NCBI GenBank assembly: GCA_012735495.1
Contig: JAAYHD010000013.1
Coordinates: forward strand, 1 to 64,000
DNA: 64,000 nt
Direction of reading: 5' to 3'
Source: Clostridiales bacterium
GTDB lineage: Bacteria; Bacillota; Clostridia; Lachnospirales; Lachnospiraceae
Shown here piece after piece: positions 12,488-22,217 of the stretch. How positions within the stretch are numbered: position 1 is the stretch's first letter; each line of letters begins with the position of its first letter. A model generated the notes under the pieces. It did not search any database. It saw only the letters and a program-made list of their open reading frames with translations, and was not told the origin of the DNA. Both the position numbers and the translations under genes were made by a program.

Positions 12488-13221
12488 TTTTTCCTGCTCC
12501 CCGCTTTTAATCCAAATACAATCAGTATCGTATCAGCCAGTATTTTAGCCTCATAAAGCAGGTTGAACCTAAGCAAGCTGTTAAGGTTCAGCCTCATTTT
12601 CATGGGCAGTATCTTTTCACGATATATGGCATCCACGTTGTCGCAGTCCGTCAGCAACTCCTCCTCGTCCTTGAACGATATGCTGGCATAGGAGGTGACC
12701 CCTGCGGGCAGAAGGAGTGTGGCTGCCATTTCATCGGTATAATCCCTGACATAATCGACTATTTCAGGCCTTGTGCCGACAAAGCTCATATCGCCCTTGA
12801 TTATGTTAATCAGCTGCGGCAGCTCATCCAGCCTGTACTTCCTTAACACTTTCCCGACCCTGGTGATTCTCGGGTCGGACTTAAGAGTGACTTTTGCCCC
12901 GGTATTTTTGCCGTTGTGGGTCATGGTGCGGAATTTATAAATATAAAACAGCCTGCCGTATTGGGTTACCCTCAGCTGCTTAAAAATGACGGGACCCTTT
13001 GAATCAATTTTTATGAGAATACCAAGCGCCGCAAACACCGGTGCGGTTATTACAAGAAGCAGGACGGCGGTTACGAAATCCAGCATTCGCTTTATCAGCA
13101 GGCTGAACCTTTTTTTATAAAGATACTGATAATACATTCTTACGCTGTCATTCTTCATGTTTTCCGGCAAGTCGTCCCATTTTTTCAAAAGCATGCTCAC
13201 ACCACCCGCGCATGAAGCCAT
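12484..13221 (-). CDS. Undecaprenyl-phosphate sugar-1-phosphate transferase (initiating sugar transferase)
   Basis: KRMLDFVTAVLLLVITAPVFAALGILIKIDSKGPVIFKQLRVTQYGRLFYIYKFRTM...RKYRLDELPQLINIIKGDMSFVGTRPE. Confidence 0.95.
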   Translation of the reverse strand: MASCAGGVSMLLKKWDDLPENMKNDSVRMYYQYLYKKRFSLLIKRMLDFVTAVLLLVITAPVFAALGILIKIDSKGPVIFKQLRVTQYGRLFYIYKFRTMTHNGKNTGAKVTLKSDPRITRVGKVLRKYRLDELPQLINIIKGDMSFVGTRPEIVDYVRDYTDEMAATLLLPAGVTSYASISFKDEEELLTDCDNVDAIYREKILPMKMRLNLNSLLRFNLLYEAKILADTILIVFGLKAGSRKK

Positions 13222-14447
13222 TCTTTTTTACGCAATGAGGATACCGCATTCATAAGGTTTTCGCAGATATACTCCACATCATCATCGCTCAGCCCGGTAT
13301 GAAGCGGCAGGGAAATTTCATTTTCATATTGTGCATAGGCATTCGGATAATCTCCCATATCAAATCCCATCCTTTTATACGCAGTAAGCATCGGGAGAGG
13401 CTTGTAATGAACATTCACGGCTATGCCCTCCTCGGACATCTTCTCTATGATCCGGTTCCTCTCGTGCTCATCTATTCCGGGAATTCGAAGCAGATAAAGA
13501 TGCCCGGAAGAACTGTAATCGTCGCCATAATGCGCAAGGCTTAGAAAGCCTGCCGGTTTCAGCATCCGGTCATACATCCCGACGATTTTTTTGCGCCTGG
13601 CCAGCAAGTATTCATATCTGCGAAGCTGCGCAATGCCCAGACCGGCCATAATGTCCGTCATATTGCACTTGTATCCCGGAAAGATAATGTCATACTCCCA
13701 AGAACCCTTCTGTGCCTTGGTATAAGCGTCCTTTGACTGTCCATGCTGGCTGTACAGTATGAACTGCTTATAAAGCCACTCGTCATCCAGGCCAAGGTCA
13801 TTTCTCCATGTCACCGCGCCTCCCTCAGCGGTAGTCAGATTTTTTACCGCATGGAATGAAAACGCCGTAAAATCGGCCGCTTTTCCACTTTTTACACCTT
13901 TTCTCTCAGCCCCGAACCCGTGGGCCGAATCGGCCAAAACAGCCACCCGCCCAATTCTGTCCTGTATTTCGCTGCCGGCCTTAAAAAGCCTCTTCTTTGA
14001 ATCCAGGATGTCATAAATCCTGTCATAATCACACATGCAGCCGGCTATGTCAACGGGAATAACGGCTTTTGTCCTTTCATTTATTGCACTCTCAAGCCTG
14101 TCATAATCCATCTCAAACGAACCCGGAGCCGTATCGACAAGAACCGTTTTGGCGCCGACATGGCTTATCACCGACGCGGACGCGGTATATGTATATGCCG
14201 ATGTAATAACCTCATCCCCGGGGCCGATTCCCAGTATGCATAACGACAGCTGCATTGCGGCAGTTGCGGAATTAAGGCATACCGCCTTATTTACGCCAAT
14301 ATACCCAGCTATCCTGTTCTCGAATTCTTTTGTTTTCGGACCTGTTGTAATCCATCCGGATTTCAGGACCTCGGTTACCGCCCTTATCTCATCCCTGGTG
14401 ATGTCGGGCGGAGAAAAAGGAATATTCCTAATTATTTTTTTATTCAT
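13197..14447 (-). CDS. DegT/DnrJ/EryC1/StrS PLP-dependent sugar aminotransferase
   Basis: PFSPPDITRDEIRAVTEVLKSGWITTGPKTKEFE, AFSFHAVKNLTTAEGGAV. Confidence 0.95.
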   Translation of the reverse strand: MNKKIIRNIPFSPPDITRDEIRAVTEVLKSGWITTGPKTKEFENRIAGYIGVNKAVCLNSATAAMQLSLCILGIGPGDEVITSAYTYTASASVISHVGAKTVLVDTAPGSFEMDYDRLESAINERTKAVIPVDIAGCMCDYDRIYDILDSKKRLFKAGSEIQDRIGRVAVLADSAHGFGAERKGVKSGKAADFTAFSFHAVKNLTTAEGGAVTWRNDLGLDDEWLYKQFILYSQHGQSKDAYTKAQKGSWEYDIIFPGYKCNMTDIMAGLGIAQLRRYEYLLARRKKIVGMYDRMLKPAGFLSLAHYGDDYSSSGHLYLLRIPGIDEHERNRIIEKMSEEGIAVNVHYKPLPMLTAYKRMGFDMGDYPNAYAQYENEISLPLHTGLSDDDVEYICENLMNAVSSLRKKEWLHARVV

Positions 14448-16021
14448 AATCTACCCCTCATAATCATTTTGCGGTCTATTGCCGCCTCCTTAAATATATT
14501 CAAAATGTACCTGAATTCCTCCGTTCTGCAGTAAATCAAAACAAAAAACACATTGGGCAAAACCGCACATATAACCGCTTTAGCGAAAAACACTGCAAAT
14601 GTCTCACCCTTTATGGCCCTGCATATAAGCATTACAACGGTCCCTATCACCGCCATTGCCAGGGTGTTCAGCGCGTATCTCTTATAATAGGAAGACACGG
14701 GAGCCTTCAGACCGTATTTGTATAATACATACGGTTCAATCCAGAAACAGGTCGTAACAGTGCTTACGGCAGTTCCCAGCAGGATGCCTGCAATACCGAG
14801 TTTTATTGCAAGAACCACCGATGCAGCCAGGTTTATCAAGGCCTCAGCAAGAGGCTTATACCTGTCATACCAAAACAGCCCGTAGGCCTCCTTGAATGCC
14901 TGGGCGCTTTTCCTCATCCCGTTTATATAAAAATTAAATACAATTACAAGTACTATTCCATGGGAAAACACATACTCCTTGCTCAGCCACAGCTTTATAA
15001 ACGGGTTAAGCAAAACAACCAGGCATATGCTGCTGAATCCGTGAATCCAGAAGCATATGAAGTTAATGCAATCAAAAATGAACCGGTTTTTGCGGGCATC
15101 TTCCTCGGCCCCCAGGTTACCTATGCTGGCAATCAGGGATTGGAATATCAGTCCATACACCATATTCAAAGCATTTGTAATCAATAGGTAATTGGAATAT
15201 AACCCGACCTCGGCGATACCGACAAACCTGGATATCAGGATATTATCCGTACCCGTTACCACCTTGTCGCCCAGCTTGTGGAATATCATGGCCTTAATAT
15301 TTTTGGTGATCCGGTTCCTGTCCTCCTTGTCAAGCCTGAAGCTCTCTTTCTTCAGCAAAAAAGGATACAGCTTATCGGCTTTTCTGCTGATCAGCATGTT
15401 TTCGGCCAAAGTACCGGCAATTTGAAGAAGTATGTATATGATATATGCTTTGGTAACAATTAATATAAGTATCTGTGCAAAGCTAACAAAAAAATAAAAA
15501 CCGTAACGATAAGCCGTAATTATGTATCTCCTCTGGTCCGCAATAATCAGTGACCTTTTATACGAAAAGAAATAAGACAACGCGGAATTTGCCACAAAAA
15601 GAAGGTAAAGCAAAGAAATATACGGTATGTCGGGCATATCCCTAATCAAATGCCTCAGGAACGGAGTCAGGGCCGATCCCACAGCAGCCACCGTAATTCC
15701 TATGCTTATATATGCCTTCTTATATACGTCCATAAGCGCCTTCAGCCTGTATTCGTCCCCATCCGCCAGGGGCTTATACATGCTGAAAATAATGGCGGTT
15801 CCCACTCCAAGCTCAACGATGGACAATACGGATATAATATTGCTGAACAAGCCGTCCAGCCCAAGGTATTCCCTGCCAAGGATATGAACGAATACCATGC
15901 GGCTGAAAAAACTGATCGCAATACCGGCAGCCTGGCCGACAATTGCGTATTTTACATTTCTAATGCAGTTTTCAGTCCTTGTCATACTTTCCCCTTCGTT
16001 CTTTATACCGGTTTTATACAA
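14444..16021 (-). CDS. Polysaccharide flippase (Wzx/PST family)
   Basis: 525 aa multi-TM; FFSRMVFVHILGREYLGLDGLFSNIISVLSIVELGVGTAIIFSMYKPLADGD. Confidence 0.9.
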   Translation of the reverse strand: MYKTGIKNEGESMTRTENCIRNVKYAIVGQAAGIAISFFSRMVFVHILGREYLGLDGLFSNIISVLSIVELGVGTAIIFSMYKPLADGDEYRLKALMDVYKKAYISIGITVAAVGSALTPFLRHLIRDMPDIPYISLLYLLFVANSALSYFFSYKRSLIIADQRRYIITAYRYGFYFFVSFAQILILIVTKAYIIYILLQIAGTLAENMLISRKADKLYPFLLKKESFRLDKEDRNRITKNIKAMIFHKLGDKVVTGTDNILISRFVGIAEVGLYSNYLLITNALNMVYGLIFQSLIASIGNLGAEEDARKNRFIFDCINFICFWIHGFSSICLVVLLNPFIKLWLSKEYVFSHGIVLVIVFNFYINGMRKSAQAFKEAYGLFWYDRYKPLAEALINLAASVVLAIKLGIAGILLGTAVSTVTTCFWIEPYVLYKYGLKAPVSSYYKRYALNTLAMAVIGTVVMLICRAIKGETFAVFFAKAVICAVLPNVFFVLIYCRTEEFRYILNIFKEAAIDRKMIMRGRL

Positions 16022-16949
16022 TTCTCAGAATTCCCTGAAGTATCGTGTCCGGCACCAGGCTCATCATATATACTTTCATAAGATACTTTCGGTTTTCCCT
16101 GGTTTTTGCGCACCTTGACAGAATAGTTCTTGCCTGCTTCTTTTGATTTAGTTCAAGATGATACCTTGCTTTTACAATCAGCATTTTAAGTATGTATTCT
16201 TTAAAATAACCAGAATAATTCCTTGCCTTTCTGCCTTCTGCGAGTATTTCTTCGGCATGCCACTGAAACGTATCGGTAAAACCGTTTGACGGATCATTCC
16301 TGGCATCCGTCCTGTTTTGCGCATTCTTAAAGTATACCGCGCAAACCTTGTTGCAGAATGCTATCCTGTAGTTCAGCGCTATCCTGCACCACATAAGCAG
16401 GTCTTCTCCGCGCCGGATGGTCTCGCAGAAATATCCCATTTCCTCAAGAACCCTTCTTGGGATCACAACCGATGACGCCGAAATAAAAGGGGCTTTTAAA
16501 GCATGCTTGAAATAGTCGTCAACCAACCCGAAGCTGCGGCCTTTCCAATCCTGGGTTGATAATACATGTTTTTCGGTTCTATAGCTGGGCAGGACGGCTT
16601 CATGTGCTGCGGCATATAATCCGGCCTCTGGATATTCTTCCGTCAAGATATTTATATTTTCAAGAAAATCAGGTTTCCATGCGTCGTCAGCATCCAGGAA
16701 GCCGATATAATCGCAGCTTGCAGCCTTTATCCCGCTGTTTCTGGCCGCCGCGGCGCCCATGTTTTCCTGGGTGATAATTTTTATTCTTTCATCCTTTATT
16801 TCCCTTGCCCTTTTCAGGCTGTGGTCGGTGGAACCGTCGTCAACGATTATCAGTTCAAAATCCTTATAAGTTTGCTTAAGAACGGACCTGACCGCCCGTT
16901 TTATGTACTTTTCTTTGTTATATACGGTTATTATTACAGAATACTTCAC
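16014..16949 (-). CDS. Glycosyltransferase family 2
   Basis: YSVIITVYNKEKYIKRAVRSVLKQTYKDFELIIVDDGSTD, DYIGFLDADDAW. Confidence 0.95.
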   Translation of the reverse strand: MKYSVIITVYNKEKYIKRAVRSVLKQTYKDFELIIVDDGSTDHSLKRAREIKDERIKIITQENMGAAAARNSGIKAASCDYIGFLDADDAWKPDFLENINILTEEYPEAGLYAAAHEAVLPSYRTEKHVLSTQDWKGRSFGLVDDYFKHALKAPFISASSVVIPRRVLEEMGYFCETIRRGEDLLMWCRIALNYRIAFCNKVCAVYFKNAQNRTDARNDPSNGFTDTFQWHAEEILAEGRKARNYSGYFKEYILKMLIVKARYHLELNQKKQARTILSRCAKTRENRKYLMKVYMMSLVPDTILQGILRIV

Positions 16950-16975
16950 TTTAATCCGCTCCTTTTATTATTTTT

Positions 16976-18043
16976 TCAACTGTAAATCCATTGATATGGT
17001 ATCGTATGGTGGCTTCCCGAATGCACGAACACATACCACCAGTGTATCACCACATAACCTGCCAGCATGATTCTTAATGCGAGATTTCCCCCGTATGAAA
17101 GCTTTTTGCAATAATATGGCACAAGCAGCACCAATATTATTTCATAATTCCACGATATCCGGTTTATGAATGAACCTCCTATAAACACGCTGAACTGCAG
17201 TATTACGCTTATAAAATACAGAACAAACGCCATTTTAATCGCATCTTCATTTTCATCAAAATCCTCGGTAATAAACAGGTAAACCCCGGTTAGTATAAAC
17301 GGAAGGCTTCTAATGCAAAAGCCAAGGTCGTTTTCAATATATGCGTCCGGTATCAGGTACTTGCCGTAATCACCGGCCTTCAGGATTTCCGCCGCCTGCG
17401 GCACGATATAATCAATATTGGCGATTATCAGTGCCGCCATGGTACTTATCTTCAGCATGAGTTTTCTTATGGAACCGTCCCGCTTGACAATTCCGCATAT
17501 GTTATATGCCGGCAAAAATATCAGGGCGGATTTATGAAATAAAAACGCTGCCGCTACACATAGGATGTATTTAATCAGGCTTCCCCGTATGATATACCCG
17601 AAGCTGTACAGCAGTATCGTCATGGCAATCATTTGTCTCGCGGCATTGAACGAAATCTGGTAATACATGAGCATGAATACCAGCATGCCAAGCCCGGGGC
17701 TTAAAAGGTCCTCATTGTCAGCAAGGCATCGGCGCAGCATTATAAAGTATATAACCGATGTTATGAAGAAAAGCATCTCAACATCAAAATTCAGCGCCAC
17801 GCACAGCTTGTTAAGAAATACGTATCCGATTTCCATCCTGGTGTCGTAGCCGCTCTTTATTTTTTTATAGCTTAGGATATAATTGAAGTAATCCGTGCCG
17901 GTATTATATCTGACCGCATAAAAGAATGACGGTATGATTATGGACAGAAACCCTGTTATCGCCCTGGATATCCGTGACTCCAGGCGAAATGAAATCTCGG
18001 TTAAAATGGCTGTTGCAACAGCCAGCAGCAAATAAAAAAGCAT
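16976..18043 (-). CDS. EpsG-family polysaccharide polymerase (Wzy-like)
   Basis: Multi-TM; FFYAVRYNTGTDYFNYILSYKKIKSG...GYVFLNKLC; FNAARQMIAMTILLYSFGYI. Confidence 0.88.
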   Translation of the reverse strand: MLFYLLLAVATAILTEISFRLESRISRAITGFLSIIIPSFFYAVRYNTGTDYFNYILSYKKIKSGYDTRMEIGYVFLNKLCVALNFDVEMLFFITSVIYFIMLRRCLADNEDLLSPGLGMLVFMLMYYQISFNAARQMIAMTILLYSFGYIIRGSLIKYILCVAAAFLFHKSALIFLPAYNICGIVKRDGSIRKLMLKISTMAALIIANIDYIVPQAAEILKAGDYGKYLIPDAYIENDLGFCIRSLPFILTGVYLFITEDFDENEDAIKMAFVLYFISVILQFSVFIGGSFINRISWNYEIILVLLVPYYCKKLSYGGNLALRIMLAGYVVIHWWYVFVHSGSHHTIPYQWIYS

Positions 18044-18083
18044 ATTTTAATTTCCCTCTTTTTCCTTCCCCCAATATTCAGTT

Positions 18084-19259
18084 TTATAATGCGATTTGGC
18101 CGCCTTTGCTGCATGCCCTTGATACAAAATCAGCCAAGAACCTGTCCCTGCTTTCATCCAGTACATTCTTCATGAATTTCTTTGCCTTCATCAAGTTCTT
18201 TACAGACAGGACATGCCAATAGTCCCTGTCATCCATAACCCTTTCGATCAATAAGGCAAGCTTGCGGTAATCACCTCTTTTATGAATGCAGCTTCTATCA
18301 ATCAGCTCAGGTATATCTCCCGCCTCCGATCCTATTACCGCGCAGCCCCTGCTCATGGCCTCTATCACGGCCCTGGGCATGCCTTCGGAATAGCTTGGCA
18401 GTATGAAGATATCAATATTGTCAAGCCAGTCCGCTACAGGCTTACCGCTCGGCAGTACGCCGCATGCGTGTACCCGCTCTGCAACGCCAAGCCTGCCCGC
18501 CTCACGCATGAAAGGCTTATCATCGCCGTCTCCCAGAATATAGAATTCAAAATCCAGGCCTTTTTTTGCAAGCAGGCTCAGTGCCCTCAAAGCGACATCC
18601 CAGCCTTTAATTTTATTGGCAATGCTGCCGATCATGCCTATCCTCCATATCCCATCGTCCTTTGCAGGCTTGCCGCTTTTTATATCGGTAATCTCCACAT
18701 CGGACACGGATACATTTACGCCCCTGTTTGGGTATCTCCCCTGCAGGAAGCTGTTGGTTACATAAAGTGCATAGGGCGCCCGGCCGACTCTTTTCTTCAT
18801 TTTATATCTCGCTATTGGTGCGTATATTTTAGCCATTATCTTCCCATAATGCCACATGGCGTCCCACGCGCATGTCACCACCTCGACCATATACGGCTTA
18901 TTCATGTCACGAGCCGCATCAACTGCCAAATTGCCTGCTTCGCTGGGCAGGCGGGCAATCAGGGCATCCGCCATCAGGAGCTCGTTCCGGATTATCCTCT
19001 CCGCTTCCTTTTTATTGGTGTATTGCTTTATTGGCCCGCTGAGGGAAGGTATGGGCTTTAAGGTTACCCTGCCGCTGCCAAACTCATTGTAAATCCTGTT
19101 GCCTTTATGGCTCAATTCTTCCAGCCTCGCAATAACAACCACCTCGTCAAAATGCTTCAGATACCTTTCCCATACTGCATTGTTGTAGCTCCCGCCGCTA
19201 TATATTTTTCCGTCATCATCCCTTCTGAATATATGGTCATGCGCAAACACCAACCTCAT
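18084..19259 (-). CDS. Glycosyltransferase group 1 (GT4)
   Basis: Start trimmed to MRLVFAHDHIF at 19259, ATGA overlap with the upstream gene; FILPSYSEGMPRAVIEAMSRGCAVIGSEAGDIPELI. Confidence 0.9.
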   Translation of the reverse strand: MRLVFAHDHIFRRDDDGKIYSGGSYNNAVWERYLKHFDEVVVIARLEELSHKGNRIYNEFGSGRVTLKPIPSLSGPIKQYTNKKEAERIIRNELLMADALIARLPSEAGNLAVDAARDMNKPYMVEVVTCAWDAMWHYGKIMAKIYAPIARYKMKKRVGRAPYALYVTNSFLQGRYPNRGVNVSVSDVEITDIKSGKPAKDDGIWRIGMIGSIANKIKGWDVALRALSLLAKKGLDFEFYILGDGDDKPFMREAGRLGVAERVHACGVLPSGKPVADWLDNIDIFILPSYSEGMPRAVIEAMSRGCAVIGSEAGDIPELIDRSCIHKRGDYRKLALLIERVMDDRDYWHVLSVKNLMKAKKFMKNVLDESRDRFLADFVSRACSKGGQIAL

Positions 19260-20362
19260 ATCGATTCCCCCCAGCATATCCTTAAAAGCTCTTCCCTGTA
19301 TTTTTCAACAACGATTCTGCGGTCAAATCCGGCTTGAACCTTTTTTCTGCCCTCGATTCCCATATTCTTCTTCTCCTCATATGGCAGGCTGATAAACCTT
19401 TCTATTCTGTCAATCAGCTCATCCGCACTTCTTTTTTTGAACAGGTAACCGTTAACACCGTCATCCACCACCTCACGGCATCCTGCCCGGTCCGTGGTAA
19501 TAATCGGCCTTGCACTTGCGGCCCCCTCAAGTAGCGCGTTGGACAATCCCTCCGGATAGAATGAGGGGTGCACAATACAGTGAACCCGGCTCAGGACGCT
19601 TCGCACATCACGGACCATTCCGTGGTATACGATGATTCCCCTTTCCTGCATGTCATGAAGCTTATCCTCATAAGCCTCTTCACAAAAGCCGCATATGTGG
19701 AATACCGTATTGGGATATTTCTCCCGTATGTACCTTGCAGCCTCAAGATATAAGTCAATTCCTTTTTCCTTCATGATCCTGGAGATAAATAAAAACTCAA
19801 CCGTATCATCCCCCGGGTAATCCAGCGGGTGAAAATAATCCAGGTTGACTCCCGATCCGGGCAGAAGCCGATATTTTTTTACGGCGATTATTTTATCCAG
19901 GAAGAACCGCAGGTTGTCATCGTTTTGGAAAAAGACGCAAGACACGGTTTTGAATGCCGACCTGTACAGCCTGACCATAATATCTTTTATGATTCCCTCG
20001 CCCGCCACGGCGGTTCCCAGCCCGGTTATATTAGCGATATAGGGCACTTTCTTAATCCGGCACGCCAACCCCCCGTAAATATTGGGCTTTGTGTTGTAGG
20101 TCAGCACCACGTCCGGCTTAAGCTCGTCTATCAGCTTAAAATAGCGCCGCAGCAAAGCCATTTCCTCAAAAATATTGGTTCCGTGCCTTTTCATGGATAT
20201 TTCCAAGTATTTGCATCCCATGGCTATCAAATCGTCAATTCTCTCTCCGTAAGGAGAGGATATCATCACCTCGTAACCGTCGGCCAGCAGCTGCTCCACC
20301 AGCTCTCTCCTGGTGTTGTATATTGCCACATCATGATTGACCAGAATAAGTACTTTCTTCAT
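19256..20362 (-). CDS. Glycosyltransferase group 1 (GT4)
   Basis: Start trimmed to MKKVLILVNHDVAIYNTRREL; VHPSFYPEGLSNALLEGAASARPIITTDRAGCREVVDDGVNGYLF. Confidence 0.9.
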   Translation of the reverse strand: MKKVLILVNHDVAIYNTRRELVEQLLADGYEVMISSPYGERIDDLIAMGCKYLEISMKRHGTNIFEEMALLRRYFKLIDELKPDVVLTYNTKPNIYGGLACRIKKVPYIANITGLGTAVAGEGIIKDIMVRLYRSAFKTVSCVFFQNDDNLRFFLDKIIAVKKYRLLPGSGVNLDYFHPLDYPGDDTVEFLFISRIMKEKGIDLYLEAARYIREKYPNTVFHICGFCEEAYEDKLHDMQERGIIVYHGMVRDVRSVLSRVHCIVHPSFYPEGLSNALLEGAASARPIITTDRAGCREVVDDGVNGYLFKKRSADELIDRIERFISLPYEEKKNMGIEGRKKVQAGFDRRIVVEKYREELLRICWGESI

Positions 20363-21131
20363 AATGCCCAAACCCTCTTTCCATATCTGCCACAGCCGCC
20401 TCGGCACGGCTTTTTTCCTGTTCCTTCTTATGTTTTTTCTTGATTCTGTGTTTGTACACAGGAATTACTCCCAGTGTGGAGATTTTAAGGTAGCGCTCAA
20501 TATCATCCGATGTGCGAATATGATCATTAAAGTAATAAACCAGGCATATCGCAAAGGCTGCCGCCGCCGCTCCCAATATTCCCGCGGCGGCCGTATTTAT
20601 TATTACATTGGGGCCGGAAGGCTTCGTCGGCAGACTGCCTTCTTCAATGATATTGACACTTTCCATATTCATAACTTTGACCATCTGCTCGCCGGATACT
20701 TTAGCTATGGTATCCGCTATGGCTTTTGCTGTCTTCGGATCCGTATGCTTAACCGTAATCTCCAGTATCCGTGTATCAAGAGGGGTACTGACATCTATCA
20801 GGTCCGCCAAATCCTTGTTTGTCATGTCCAGGTTCAGGGTCTCTATCACTTTTTGCGTTACCGGCCTGCTTTTTACTATGAACATATAATCCTTGGCCAG
20901 TTGAATGCCGGTCTGCAAGTCCGTAAGCGTCATCTTGTCCTCATATTCCCGGCTGATAACATATACGCTGGTTTTGGACTCGTAAACAGGTGTAATTACA
21001 TACCGGCTGACCGCGTATGAGACACCTGCAGCAGTCATACCCGCCAGGATGATTATCCAGAGCCTATGACACAGTTCATACAACATCTCCTTGTAATTAA
21101 TATCCGCTCGCGGCTTGTCCTTTTTCTGCAT
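20331..21131 (-). CDS. Wzz/YveK-type chain-length determinant / capsular polysaccharide co-polymerase
   Basis: Two TM helices around a Wzz domain; PTKPSGPNVIINTAAAGILGAAAAAFAICLVYYFNDHIRTSDDIERYL. Confidence 0.92.
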   Translation of the reverse strand: MQKKDKPRADINYKEMLYELCHRLWIIILAGMTAAGVSYAVSRYVITPVYESKTSVYVISREYEDKMTLTDLQTGIQLAKDYMFIVKSRPVTQKVIETLNLDMTNKDLADLIDVSTPLDTRILEITVKHTDPKTAKAIADTIAKVSGEQMVKVMNMESVNIIEEGSLPTKPSGPNVIINTAAAGILGAAAAAFAICLVYYFNDHIRTSDDIERYLKISTLGVIPVYKHRIKKKHKKEQEKSRAEAAVADMERGFGHYEESTYSGQS

Positions 21132-21242
21132 ATCAGTACTTCCTTTTCATCAGATTAACAATAGACCTTAATATTATGCCGTCATAATAGATATATTCTT
21201 CCTGTCCGGTAAGTATGCATAAAAAATATTTACAAAAAAACA

Positions 21243-21277
21243 GCTTCATGTTTCAAAATATTTATGAAACATGAAGC
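21243..21277. terminator. Bidirectional-looking stem-loop between the EPS operon promoter and the 21311 gene
   Basis: Perfect 13-bp stem GCTTCATGTTTCA / TGAAACATGAAGC, 9-nt loop, A/T tracts on both sides. Confidence 0.8.
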
Positions 21278-21310
21278 CGTATTCTTTTTAAATCCTATTA
21301 GACCGTATTG

Positions 21311-21769
21311 TTATTTTTCCTTTAAATTCTTTTGTTCGTTCAGAATCATCCTGTCCAAAACCGCCTTATAAACCAGGACAATCTGGGCATCTATATAACA
21401 GAATTTATTAGACAAAAACTCATATACTTTATACGCAAAGCATATATTCACAAGCGCTAAAGATATTACTGTAAGCTCCGGGCTCATTTTGTAAGCAATT
21501 AAGAAAATTGATGCCGCCGCATAGAATAAAAACGTGAACGTGAAATTCCTGTTTATACGAAACGCCAGCAGCATGGTATCATTAAGCCTGTTGTGCATCT
21601 TGGACAGCGATTTTAAATCACGTCCCTGCAGCTTCTCATATATGTCGTTGAATATTGTCTGGTTGTCAACAACCTGGTTATTTATATTCTTTTTAAGAAA
21701 GGAGGAATAACGGTGATAGTTTATCTCGCCCAGCTCCTTTCTGATAAGCTTTCTAAATACATTTGCCAT
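21311..21769 (-). CDS. Small membrane protein of unknown function (two predicted TM helices)
   Basis: Likely start MANVFRKLIRKELGEINYHRYS; hydrophobic NFTFTFLFYAAASIFLIAYKM and ELTVISLALVNICFAYKVYEF; I cannot assign a family. Confidence 0.65.
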   Translation of the reverse strand: MANVFRKLIRKELGEINYHRYSSFLKKNINNQVVDNQTIFNDIYEKLQGRDLKSLSKMHNRLNDTMLLAFRINRNFTFTFLFYAAASIFLIAYKMSPELTVISLALVNICFAYKVYEFLSNKFCYIDAQIVLVYKAVLDRMILNEQKNLKEK

Positions 21770-22107
21770 ATAAATCCTCCATTTCATGTAAAGAAACGTG
21801 AATTTCTTTTACTACTATTATTCGCTTTGGACACAAATTAAAACTCTGTAATTGATGTATCGGCTGCCTGTTAATTGAATATTACAGCTGTCGACAACAA
21901 ATTCCCGCATCTTTTTCATAATATAATATGTTATAGCCGCCAAAAAAGCAACTTTTACATCAAATTCCAGCTAATTCTTACAGCAAATCAATATTAACAA
22001 TTTGTTCATAATCTATCCATACAATAATCATAATTAATGCTTATAATAATCATAAATAGAAGAAACAGTAATAAAAAAGCCTATAAGACAATTTTTTTCA
22101 TAAAATA

Positions 22108-22143
22108 AAAAGCCCGGATATGACCCTCCCCCTACCGGGCTTC
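22108..22143. terminator. Hairpin, probable terminator
   Basis: AAAGCCCGG ... CCGGGCTT. Confidence 0.6.
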
Positions 22144-22163
22144 TCCTCTTTCTTCAGGAAATT

Positions 22164-22192
22164 AATGAGGCGGGTGATAAACCCGCCTCATT
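22164..22192 (-). terminator. Terminator downstream of galM
   Basis: Perfect 12-bp stem AATGAGGCGGGT - GATAA - ACCCGCCTCATT. Confidence 0.75.
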
Positions 22193-22217
22193 TCCTGTTT
22201 ATTCCATGAATTATTGC

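Noticed and set aside
18282-19061. 259-aa plus-strand ORF
   Set aside because: Antisense to the well-supported GT4 gene; no recognisable domain and no good RBS. Mirror-frame artefact.
19829-20443. 204-aa plus-strand ORF
   Set aside because: Antisense to GT4; no domain recognised.
20337-21020. 227-aa plus-strand ORF
   Set aside because: Antisense to the Wzz-like gene; low-complexity composition typical of a reverse-strand shadow ORF.
22108-22192. Two adjacent hairpins read as a possible small RNA
   Set aside because: Best explained as consecutive terminators between a minus-strand gene and galM; no promoter evidence for an sRNA.
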